A DNA stretch of 8,554 bases from 21-14-0-10-32-9 sp964501945 (GTDB lineage: Archaea; Nanobdellota; Nanobdellia; Woesearchaeales; 21-14-0-10-32-9), in the NCBI GenBank assembly GCA_964501945.1, contig CAZCTY010000036.1:1-8554 (forward strand), given 5' to 3'. The notes beneath the pieces are model-generated. The model worked only from the letters and a program-made list of their open reading frames with translations. It did no database searches and had not been told where the DNA came from. Both the position numbers and the translations under genes were made by a program. The stretch's first letter is position 1, and each line of letters opens with the position of its first letter. This document shows, piece after piece, positions 1 to 4,156 of this stretch.

Positions 1-444
1 TTTAAATATCTTACGAAATGTCCCCCTTCCGTTCTTTAGCTCTCTTTTCCGATTGTATTTAACATCTATTAAGTCTACTTTTGTAAGGGTTTTTTATTTC
101 AACATTGTTGTGTTTTAATAAATGCAAGTAGATAAATCTCTTCAAAAGTTCTAGAAAAAATTATACTTAACTTGAAGAAAACTAAATTATTAAGCATTCT
201 AAATATAGAAATCAATGCGTTTTAAGCATTAAAATCAACAAAAACTTTATTTCAAATATTCTAAATTTTTAAAAAAAGTAGACATAATCCAAGAGACAAA
301 GTCATTTAATCTACTTATTTTTAGAACTTTTTAATAAAATCATAAAACTCAATCGGGCAAACGTTTTAAACTTAGACTTATCAAAATATCATGAGCCAGA
401 AGACAATCTCAACAAACGTTTCGGAGCCTCCCATCTCATCAATA
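1..444. other. AT-rich intergenic region without a convincing gene
   Basis: No frame on either strand gives an open reading frame of plausible length, codon use or start context; the longest candidates are below about 20 codons. Repeated short words are visible. AAGTAGAC occurs at 276-283 (+) and 73-80 (-). AAGTAGAT occurs at 126-133 (+) and 309-316 (-). TTAAGCATT occurs at 190-198 and 222-230. CAAACGTTT occurs at 358-366 and 413-421. Oligo-T tracts on either strand (for example around 91-96 on +, and 271-277 read on -) could terminate transcription entering from the left or from the tRNA on the minus strand. Positions 390-444 are less AT-rich than the rest and may belong to the tRNA precursor or to a small RNA. 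Confidence 0.6.
389..442 (-). ncRNA. weak candidate box C/D-like sRNA just downstream of tRNA-Arg
   Basis: Three nucleotides after the tRNA 3' end on the minus strand lies UUGAUGA (436-442), close to the box C consensus RUGAUGA. About 11 nt further is CCGA, a one-mismatch D' box. Then comes UUGUUGA, a degenerate C', and finally AUGA (389-392), a degenerate D box. The flanks AUA and UAU could form a short terminal stem. The spacing resembles archaeal C/D guide RNAs, and the stretch is less AT-rich than its surroundings. Two of the boxes are poor matches, so this is only a candidate. It could equally be trailer sequence of the tRNA precursor. Confidence 0.15.
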
Positions 445-566
445 TGAGCCGGGAGGGATTCGAACCCCCGATCTACAGCTTACTTCGCAATCGAAGATGT
501 GAAGGATTACAAATCTTCGATTTGGAATAGAAGGCTGTCGCCCTATCCAGGCTAGGCTACCGGCCC
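445..566 (-). tRNA. tRNA-Arg (anticodon UCU) with a 47-nt intron
   Basis: The minus strand folds into a complete cloverleaf. The acceptor arm is GGGCCGG with CCGGCTC and discriminator A. The D stem is GCCT/GGGC with a loop containing GG and A20. The anticodon stem is ACAGC/GCTGT, and the T stem is GGGGG/CCCTC around TTCGAAT. The 7-nt anticodon loop reads CTTCTAA once the intron is removed, so the anticodon is UCU (529-531), which reads AGA and AGG. C35 and A20 are expected arginine identity bases. The spliced tRNA is 75 nt. No CCA is encoded, so it must be added after transcription. A TATA box lies about 30 bp upstream at 592-600. Confidence 0.95.
481..527 (-). other. tRNA-Arg intron with bulge-helix-bulge splice motif
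   Basis: The intron sits at the canonical 37/38 position. Exon bases CTTC (530-533) pair with intron bases GAAG (483-486) to give the 4-bp central helix. It is flanked by 3-nt bulges TAT and TAA, cut after the second base of each. This is the substrate of archaeal tRNA splicing endonuclease (EndA). Inside the intron a perfect 10-bp stem (489-498 with 513-522) closes a 14-nt loop. The intron is far too short for a homing endonuclease. The second flanking helix is imperfect, with unequal unpaired bases between the outer stem and the bulges, so the motif is slightly relaxed. Confidence 0.9.
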
Positions 567-591
567 GATGAAAACATTGGAAACAGAGTTT

Positions 592-600
592 ATTTATAAA
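592..600 (-). promoter_or_regulatory. TATA box of tRNA-Arg
   Basis: TTTATAAAT on the minus strand is centred about 30 bp upstream of the mature tRNA 5' end. This allows transcription to start a few bases before the tRNA, as is usual for archaeal tRNA genes. It lies directly beside the oppositely oriented TATA box of trmI. Confidence 0.65.
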
Positions 601-601
601 A

Positions 602-610
602 TTTTATAAA
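602..610 (+). promoter_or_regulatory. TATA box of trmI
   Basis: TTTTATAAA is centred about 27 bp upstream of the ATG at 633. That predicts a transcript starting at or next to the start codon, a leaderless mRNA, and agrees with the absence of a Shine-Dalgarno sequence. Confidence 0.65.
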
Positions 611-632
611 AGTTACTATTTTACCAAAAAAA

Positions 633-1397
633 ATGAATAAGAAAGTATTGTATAAATTACCGTATGAATTTAAAGATCATAAAGGAAAAATTAGAAAGGA
701 TTCTTTTGAAAAATATTTAATACCAAAAAATGCAAATTTTAACTTCAGCGCCGGGATAATAACAAAAGAAGATATGCTACAAGAAGGAATTATAACTGTA
801 GGCAAACACAAAGTAAGCCTTTTCGAGCCTAGCTTTAATGATTATTATTCAAAAATTAAACGAGGAGCACAAGCAATTGTAAAAAAAGACATAGGCCCTA
901 TAATAACAAAAACAGGGATGACAAAAGACACAATTGTAATAGATGCAGGATCTGGAAGCGGAGGTCTTAGCTGTTACCTTGCAAAAATCGTTGAGAGAGT
1001 AGATACTTTTGATATAAATGAAAAAAATTTAGACGTGGTTAAAGAGAACATAAAAAAATTAGAATTGACAAATATACACGCGGAGAAGAGAGACATATAC
1101 AACGAAGAATTATTTAAAGAACGAGAATATGATGTATTCACATTAGATGTACCTGAACCACACAGGGCTTGGATGACAGCGAATAAGGTATTAAAACTAG
1201 GAGGATGCCTTGTAATATACTCACCTCACATAAACCAAATAAGAGATGCAATAGTAAATAAACCAAAAGAATTTTTTAGAGAAGAAATAATAGAAGTTAT
1301 AGAAAGAGAATGGTCAATATCAGAAAAAACATCAAGGCCTGTCACAAAAGATTTTTCACACACGGCTTTTCTTGCATTTTTTAGAAAAATAAACTAA
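633..1397 (+). CDS. trmI: tRNA (adenine-57/58-N1)-methyltransferase TrmI
   Basis: This 254-aa protein matches the archaeal TrmI/GCD14 family in length and motif order. The family uses S-adenosylmethionine to methylate N1 of A58, and in archaea also A57, in the T loop of tRNA. The N-terminal domain carries the family segment FNFSAGIITKEDM (36-48) and FEPSFNDYYSKIKRGAQ (64-80). The Rossmann domain begins with motif I, DAGSGSGG (104-111), followed by an acidic residue in FDIN (126-129) that should hold the SAM ribose. LDVPEP (171-176) is the active-site motif equivalent to DxPEP, and YSPHINQ (196-202) follows. The C-terminal HTAFLAFFRK is also typical. The ATG at 633 has no Shine-Dalgarno and lies 27 bp from a TATA box, so it is probably leaderless. 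It is divergent from tRNA-Arg. I infer a cytosolic tRNA modification role; nothing looks truncated. Confidence 0.9.
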   Translation: MNKKVLYKLPYEFKDHKGKIRKDSFEKYLIPKNANFNFSAGIITKEDMLQEGIITVGKHKVSLFEPSFNDYYSKIKRGAQAIVKKDIGPIITKTGMTKDTIVIDAGSGSGGLSCYLAKIVERVDTFDINEKNLDVVKENIKKLELTNIHAEKRDIYNEELFKEREYDVFTLDVPEPHRAWMTANKVLKLGGCLVIYSPHINQIRDAIVNKPKEFFREEIIEVIEREWSISEKTSRPVTKDFSHTAFLAFFRKIN

Positions 1398-1420
1398 AAA
1401 GAAAATAATTCTAAAAACGA

Positions 1421-1446
1421 TTTGTTTCAGAAAAAATTGAAACAAA
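1421..1446. repeat. inverted repeat, distal operator-like site
   Basis: TTTGTTTCA and TGAAACAAA form perfect 9-bp arms around an 8-bp A-rich spacer. They share the TGTTTCA core with the promoter-proximal site. Its position 35-60 bp after trmI and over 100 bp before the TATA box fits an upstream cooperative site for a regulator. As RNA it could also act as a weak trmI 3' hairpin. Confidence 0.6.
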
Positions 1447-1456
1447 AACTAAAAAA

Positions 1457-1472
1457 TATACTAATTAGTATA
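1457..1472. repeat. 16-bp perfect palindrome
   Basis: TATACTAATTAGTATA is its own reverse complement. It differs in sequence from the GTTTCAG sites flanking it, so it may bind a second factor, or it may be chance in AT-rich DNA. It could also act as a second, symmetric TATA-like element. Confidence 0.45.
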
Positions 1473-1504
1473 CTCTTTCTCAAATTTTCATCAAAAAAAG
1501 CGTT

Positions 1505-1527
1505 TGTTTCAGAAAATACCTGAAACA
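1505..1527. repeat. inverted repeat, proximal operator-like site
   Basis: TGTTTCAG and CTGAAACA form perfect 8-bp arms around a 7-bp spacer. The site ends about 23 bp before the TATA box at 1550-1558. Half-sites of the same word follow at 1536-1543 and 1558-1565, the latter immediately downstream of the TATA box, where bound protein would block TBP/TFB or polymerase. The size suits a dimeric HTH protein such as the Lrp-family product encoded next. Confidence 0.65.
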
Positions 1528-1549
1528 TACGAAATAGTTTCAGAAATAA

Positions 1550-1558
1550 TTTTTATAT
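1550..1558 (+). promoter_or_regulatory. TATA box of the leader ORF and Lrp-type regulator
   Basis: TTTTTATAT is centred 24 bp upstream of the ATG at 1578. By the spacing seen for other genes in this window, transcription should start at or near 1578, ahead of the 17-codon leader ORF and about 60 nt before the regulator's start. Confidence 0.6.
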
Positions 1559-1577
1559 GTTTCAGAGAAATAATAAG

Positions 1578-1631
1578 ATGGTGAAAAACAAAAAATCAGG
1601 TGAGCACAAAAAAAAACAACTTGGAGGTTGA
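1578..1631 (+). CDS. 17-codon lysine-rich leader ORF upstream of the Lrp-type regulator
   Basis: ATG at 1578 opens a short frame encoding MVKNKKSGEHKKKQLGG and ends at TGA 1629-1631. It sits where the TATA box spacing places the mRNA 5' end, so it could be translated as a leaderless ORF. Its last two sense codons, GGA GGT, are the Shine-Dalgarno of the regulator, and its stop lies 6 nt before the regulator's GTG. Ribosomes ending here would therefore cover the regulator's initiation site. Six of 17 residues are lysine, all AAA codons, three of them consecutive. It is in the same frame as the regulator, separated by the TGA. Translation is inferred, and A-rich DNA makes AAA runs easy to obtain by chance. 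Confidence 0.4.
   Translation: MVKNKKSGEHKKKQLGG
1623..1628 (+). promoter_or_regulatory. Shine-Dalgarno sequence of the Lrp-type regulator
   Basis: GGAGGT lies 9 nt before the GTG at 1638. It is the reason for choosing this start over the internal ATG at 1656. It is embedded in the end of the leader ORF. Confidence 0.75.
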
Positions 1632-1637
1632 AAAAAA

Positions 1638-2108
1638 GTGCTAAAAGAAAAAGAAATGATTTTGCTAAGCCATTTTAGAAACAATGCAAGAATTAGCTTA
1701 ACAAAGCTAAGCAGACTTACCAAAATACCGGTGAGCACCATATTTGACAAATTAAAAGATTATGAGACAAAGAACCTGATTAGAAAAAGCACCGCGATAA
1801 TAGATTTTAGAAAGTTAGGTTATGAGATACGAAACCAAATACTAATCGGTGCAAATAGAGAAAACAAAGAAGACCTACAAAAATTCCTCGTAAAACACCC
1901 ACGCGTAAATACAATATATAGAATAAATAACGGATATGACTTTTTAATAGAAACCGTGTTTAAAAACATGAATGAAATGGACGATTTTATGAAAAGCCTA
2001 GAAGAGTACGAACCACTACAAAAAAAAGAATTTTTCATAATGGAAGATTTGAAGAGAGAAGAATTCCTCACAGGAAAAGAAGAATACCCACTAAAAACAC
2101 AATTTTAA
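1638..2108 (+). CDS. Lrp/AsnC-family transcriptional regulator
   Basis: This 156-aa protein has the two-domain Lrp/AsnC architecture at typical family length. Residues about 5-50 form the winged helix-turn-helix, with LTKLSRLTKIPVSTIFDKL (21-39) as the HTH core. Residues about 65-135 form the RAM ligand-binding and dimerisation domain, including HPRVNTIYRINNGYDFLIE (87-105), where the NGYD turn is the usual ligand-site signature. Such proteins bind DNA as dimers to octamers and often respond to amino acids. The start is GTG, chosen because of the strong GGAGGT 9 nt upstream. The gene lies behind an array of GTTTCAG inverted repeats that suggests autoregulation, and behind a short leader ORF. 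A 58-aa gene follows after a hairpin, probably on the same transcript. The effector and target genes cannot be read from the sequence. Confidence 0.85.
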   Translation: MLKEKEMILLSHFRNNARISLTKLSRLTKIPVSTIFDKLKDYETKNLIRKSTAIIDFRKLGYEIRNQILIGANRENKEDLQKFLVKHPRVNTIYRINNGYDFLIETVFKNMNEMDDFMKSLEEYEPLQKKEFFIMEDLKREEFLTGKEEYPLKTQF

Positions 2109-2120
2109 CACCCCACACAA

Positions 2121-2143
2121 GCCTCCGCGAATTTAGCGGAGGC
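2121..2143 (+). other. GC-rich RNA hairpin between the regulator and the 58-aa gene
   Basis: GCCTCCGC and GCGGAGGC form a perfect 8-bp stem with a 7-nt loop, much stronger than anything else in this AT-rich intergenic DNA. It is followed by a C-rich stretch and an A-run, not by a T-run. A bacterial-style terminator is therefore unlikely, and archaeal terminators are normally oligo-T without a hairpin. The 5' arm contains CCTC, which could alternatively pair with GAGG of the downstream Shine-Dalgarno (2165-2168). Possible roles are mRNA processing, 3' protection of the regulator transcript, or control of the next gene. Confidence 0.7.
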
Positions 2144-2164
2144 ACCCCCCATAAAAAAATTATA

Positions 2165-2171
2165 GAGGTGA
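2165..2171 (+). promoter_or_regulatory. Shine-Dalgarno sequence of the 58-aa ORF
   Basis: GAGGTGA lies 7 nt before the ATG at 2179. It is strong support that this short ORF is translated from a transcript reading through from the regulator, since no clear TATA box is present at the right distance. Confidence 0.75.
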
Positions 2172-2178
2172 AATAAAT

Positions 2179-2355
2179 ATGAAAACAAACCCCGAGATAA
2201 TAAAAGCCATAAACCAAGCAAAAATAATAGTGAATACAATATACAAATACGATGAGAGAATACATAAAGCAAAAAACAAAGATGAACAAACAGGCGTAAT
2301 AGATGAGACAAAAATAGTATTCGCAGAGACATTAAGATACTTGCTAAATAACTAA
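2179..2355 (+). CDS. 58-aa protein of unknown function
   Basis: The ORF runs from ATG 2179 to TAA 2353-2355 and encodes a 58-residue, mostly helical-looking, charged protein beginning MKTNPEIIKAINQAK and ending AETLRYLLNN. It has no cysteines, no signal peptide and no membrane segment. Hydrophobic residues are spaced in a way that would suit one or two amphipathic helices. I do not recognise a family. It has a strong Shine-Dalgarno 7 nt upstream and follows the Lrp-type regulator by 70 nt, so the two are likely dicistronic with the hairpin between them. A helical partner or co-factor of the regulator is possible but only inferred. Its stop codon directly abuts that of the SDR gene on the opposite strand. 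Confidence 0.65.
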   Translation: MKTNPEIIKAINQAKIIVNTIYKYDERIHKAKNKDEQTGVIDETKIVFAETLRYLLNN

Positions 2356-3024
2356 TTAACTAAAATAATATTTTTTACCATAAGATAATTTTTTTTTATT
2401 ACTACAAATTAATTTGAAAACCTTCTCAGCAACAACCTCTTTTGAGAGAACATCAGAACGATTATTATATTCTCTTAAAGAATAACCCTGTTTAGATAAC
2501 TCAGACCTAAAAGGACCTAAAACAGCAGTTTTAACAAAAACATTCTTTTTTTTAATAAGAGACTCTTTTTTTAATAACTCAGCGAGTAATTCAACATTTT
2601 TCTTAGATAAACCATAAAGACCAGGATTTATAGGAAGAGATGAATGCCTAGATGAAACCATTACAACGACAGCCCCTTTATTTAAGTAGGATAAAGAGTG
2701 CTTTAAAAAAAGCCACGAACCCTTAACATTTACCGAAAACAAATCATCAAAATCTTTGACAGAGGATGAAAAAATATCACCCCTACGCATAATTCCCGCG
2801 TTATTAATAAGCAAATCAATAGAACCAATTTTTTTCATAGTGCGCCTAACATCACCCTCAGAGGAAATGTCAGCCTTCAAAAAAGTTTTACCAACAACGC
2901 GATGCCCACGATTAACATCTAATGAGAAAACTTTAAACCCCTCATTTATTAATATAAGCGATAGAGCAAAACCAAGACCACGCTCACCACCAGAAATTAC
3001 AGCAACCTTAACTTTTTTAACCAT
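2356..3024 (-). CDS. short-chain dehydrogenase/reductase (SDR family)
   Basis: This 222-aa protein is a classical SDR. The Rossmann nucleotide motif is SGGERGLG (11-18, the TGxxxGxG equivalent), and LDVN after the second strand places an acidic D36 that favours NAD(H) over NADP(H). NNAG is at 74-77. The catalytic set is N99 (SVNVKGS), a serine at 124/125 (MVSSRHS), Y137 and K141 in YGLSK. The substrate is not evident. At 222 residues it is slightly short for the family, with a short C-terminal tail. A start at 3045 would add FFIC-type residues before MVKKVKV. The ATG at 3024 is preferred because it fits the family N-terminus and lies 28 bp from a TATA box. It lies 52 nt downstream of the UMP kinase gene but appears to have its own promoter. 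Confidence 0.85.
   Translation of the reverse strand: MVKKVKVAVISGGERGLGFALSLILINEGFKVFSLDVNRGHRVVGKTFLKADISSEGDVRRTMKKIGSIDLLINNAGIMRRGDIFSSSVKDFDDLFSVNVKGSWLFLKHSLSYLNKGAVVVMVSSRHSSLPINPGLYGLSKKNVELLAELLKKESLIKKKNVFVKTAVLGPFRSELSKQGYSLREYNNRSDVLSKEVVAEKVFKLICSNKKKLSYGKKYYFS
2389..2397 (+). terminator. oligo-T terminator candidate for the regulator transcript
   Basis: A run of nine T on the plus strand begins 34 bp after the stop of the 58-aa ORF. It lies inside the 3' end of the convergent SDR gene. Archaeal RNA polymerase terminates at such tracts. The convergent arrangement leaves no intergenic space for a terminator. Confidence 0.45.
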
Positions 3025-3047
3025 TAAAAAACAAATAAAAAACAAAA

Positions 3048-3056
3048 CTATAAAAA
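3048..3056 (-). promoter_or_regulatory. TATA box of the SDR gene
   Basis: TTTTTATAG on the minus strand is centred 28 bp upstream of the ATG at 3024 and supports that start. No Shine-Dalgarno is present, so the mRNA is probably leaderless or nearly so. Confidence 0.6.
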
Positions 3057-3068
3057 TTTAACTAGAGC

Positions 3069-3076
3069 AAAAAAAA
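3069..3076 (-). terminator. oligo-T terminator of the UMP kinase gene
   Basis: Eight T on the minus strand immediately follow the TAA stop of the UMP kinase gene and precede the SDR TATA box. This fits an archaeal intrinsic terminator that separates the two transcripts. Confidence 0.5.
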
Positions 3077-3817
3077 TTAATTGTTTTTAATAATAGTCCC
3101 CACAAAATCTTCATCACGCAGCATAGCCCTTAATTGAGACTTTTGCCCAATAAACAAAGCGAAACTAGAGTTATCTTCTGCAAGCTTTCTGCCAAGAACC
3201 GCGCTTGGAGGATCTAAAGGATAATTACCACCTGGGATAAAGACTTCACCTACAAGATTTAAAATATCATCCCACGTCGCAATAGGCAAAGCCTCATACT
3301 CGGAGATTTTTGATTTATCAAAATCTAAAGGACTCACATTAAGCACAACAGGAAAATCAGATATTTTAAACACTTTGTTTGCATCATATGCTTTTGCCAA
3401 TAACATCATATCATAATCAGTAGAAACCCCTGGCTTGTAACCAGTTGCAATAATTACTTGCTTATCCGTTTTAACAGCGACCTCAGGATAATCAATGATA
3501 TCCTCAAAGACCCGATGCGCACCAAGTTTTTCTTCCAAATAAGACTTAACCTTGCGCCCATTAATTTTGGTGACAGCAATACCAATCTCATCAAGTGCAA
3601 CACCTAAAGACTTAGAATTTTCCCCAAGAGCTTTTTTTAAAAAAGGCAAAGCAACAGAATTTATGTTACGACAAAGCTTTCCCCCACCAATAACAAATAC
3701 GAATTGCTTATCAGTAAATTCATTAGCCAATCTCACAAGTTCATCAAAAGCATCCACGTTATATTCATCACCTGATATAACAAAAGAACCACCATATTTT
3801 ACTATACACGTTTCCAT
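3077..3817 (-). CDS. pyrH: archaeal-type uridylate (UMP) kinase, divergent
   Basis: This 246-aa protein is from the amino-acid-kinase fold family and is most like archaeal UMP kinase, which phosphorylates UMP to UDP with ATP in pyrimidine synthesis. Visible motifs are KYGGS (7-11), GGGKLCRN (44-51) with the basic residue R50, GYKPGVSTDYDMMLLA (126-141, equivalent to the PGHTTDAVAALLA nucleotide/UMP segment), GGNYPLDPPSA (196-206), and the C-terminal DEDFVGTII, which resembles the family ending DHNGTTI. The usual VDGVYxxDP stretch of the ATP site is replaced by SDFPVVLNVSP (153-163), so it is divergent there. It is also about 20 residues longer than the Pyrococcus enzyme. Another member of the kinase family is possible, but the overall motif order favours UMP kinase. 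The ATG lies 27 bp from a TATA-like element, so it is probably leaderless. Confidence 0.72.
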   Translation of the reverse strand: METCIVKYGGSFVISGDEYNVDAFDELVRLANEFTDKQFVFVIGGGKLCRNINSVALPFLKKALGENSKSLGVALDEIGIAVTKINGRKVKSYLEEKLGAHRVFEDIIDYPEVAVKTDKQVIIATGYKPGVSTDYDMMLLAKAYDANKVFKISDFPVVLNVSPLDFDKSKISEYEALPIATWDDILNLVGEVFIPGGNYPLDPPSAVLGRKLAEDNSSFALFIGQKSQLRAMLRDEDFVGTIIKNN

Positions 3818-3839
3818 AAAAAAACAAAGAAAATGAACT

Positions 3840-3848
3840 GTTTAAAAA
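3840..3848 (-). promoter_or_regulatory. TATA-like element of the UMP kinase gene
   Basis: TTTTTAAAC on the minus strand is centred 27 bp before the ATG at 3817. It matches the leaderless spacing of neighbouring genes. It is a weaker match to the TATA consensus than the others. Confidence 0.45.
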
Positions 3849-3883
3849 TTTTTCTTTTAAAAAAAATATGATAATTAACAAAA

Positions 3884-3890
3884 TTTATAA
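3884..3890 (+). promoter_or_regulatory. TATA box of the stand-alone RAM gene
   Basis: TTTATAA is centred about 42 bp upstream of the ATG at 3929. That predicts a start near 3912 and a short leader of about 16 nt containing the Shine-Dalgarno sequence. Confidence 0.55.
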
Positions 3891-3915
3891 TTCAAAAAAG
3901 TTTAACAATTAATAC

Positions 3916-3923
3916 GGGGTGGT
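3916..3923 (+). promoter_or_regulatory. Shine-Dalgarno sequence of the stand-alone RAM gene
   Basis: GGGGTGGT lies 5 nt before the ATG at 3929. Unlike most genes here this one is not leaderless. The Shine-Dalgarno favours 3929 over the in-frame ATG at 3938. Confidence 0.65.
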
Positions 3924-3928
3924 TTTTT

Positions 3929-4156
3929 ATGCATGCATATGTTTTAGTAGCGCTTGATGATTCAGGTGTGGAAGATGTTGTAGAAGAATTCAGAGACCTT
4001 GAAGAAGTGGTTGAAGCGCACATATTATTTGGAGAATGGGATTTAATCTTGAAAGTAAAAGCAGACGAGCCTGAAGGTGTTAGCAAATTTGTCTTGGAAA
4101 AAGTTAGAATACGAGATGAAGTGAGACTTACAAGCACATTGATAGTAGCTAAGTAA
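3929..4156 (+). CDS. stand-alone RAM (Lrp/AsnC ligand-binding) domain protein
   Basis: The 75-aa protein is a complete RAM domain without an HTH. It begins HAYVLVAL (strand 1), continues through a helix SGVEDVVEEF (12-21), then VVEAHILFGEWDLILKV (27-43), in which GEWD corresponds to the ligand-site G-x-D turn of Lrp proteins, and ends in LTSTLIVAK. Such stand-alone RAM proteins are common in archaea. They form ring-like oligomers that bind amino acids or modulate full-length Lrp proteins. The full-length regulator encoded at 1638-2108 is an obvious possible partner, but this is inference. The length is typical for stand-alone forms, so it is not a truncated regulator. Its stop directly abuts the stop of the convergent DUF1461 gene. 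Confidence 0.85.
   Translation: MHAYVLVALDDSGVEDVVEEFRDLEEVVEAHILFGEWDLILKVKADEPEGVSKFVLEKVRIRDEVRLTSTLIVAK

Larger units (their letters stand above)
1398..1577. promoter_or_regulatory. control region of the Lrp-type regulator, rich in GTTTCAG repeats
   Basis: No gene lies between trmI and the leader ORF. The region holds two large inverted repeats (1421-1446 and 1505-1527), a 16-bp palindrome (1457-1472), two single half-sites AGTTTCAG (1536-1543) and TGTTTCAG (1558-1565), and a TATA box at 1550-1558 overlapping the last half-site. The layout resembles an autoregulated Lrp/AsnC promoter. Binding by the downstream regulator is inference. Confidence 0.6.

Noticed and set aside
382..435. 17-codon ORF on the minus strand just after the tRNA (beginning MGGSETF).
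   Set aside because: No promoter or Shine-Dalgarno, very short, and within the likely tRNA trailer.
1421..1565. CRISPR-like array from the repeated GTTTCAG words.
   Set aside because: The repeats are 8-9 bp, alternately inverted and irregularly spaced, with no unique spacers of constant length; operator sites fit better.
1578..2108. One longer protein from ATG 1578 through the in-frame TGA at 1629 (stop-codon readthrough or TGA recoding).
   Set aside because: TGA ends ABCE1 at the expected family C-terminus and also ends the DUF1461 gene, so it is a normal stop here. A strong Shine-Dalgarno precedes the GTG at 1638, which gives a full-length Lrp protein.
2121..2143. Bacterial-type rho-independent terminator.
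   Set aside because: The stem is followed by C and A runs, not T, and the genome is archaeal, where oligo-T without hairpin is the usual signal.
2105..2332. Minus-strand hydrophobic frames opposite the 58-aa ORF.
   Set aside because: The plus-strand ORF has a strong Shine-Dalgarno, while the antisense frames have none and are the complement of A-rich coding DNA.
2756..3061. Plus-strand open frame of about 100 codons antisense to the SDR gene.
   Set aside because: It lies opposite a clearly conserved SDR with a complete catalytic set, and it has no family resemblance, promoter or ribosome-binding site.
3552..3836. Plus-strand open frame of about 94 codons antisense to the UMP kinase gene.
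   Set aside because: It is a shadow of the kinase coding frame; no initiation signals or recognisable motif.
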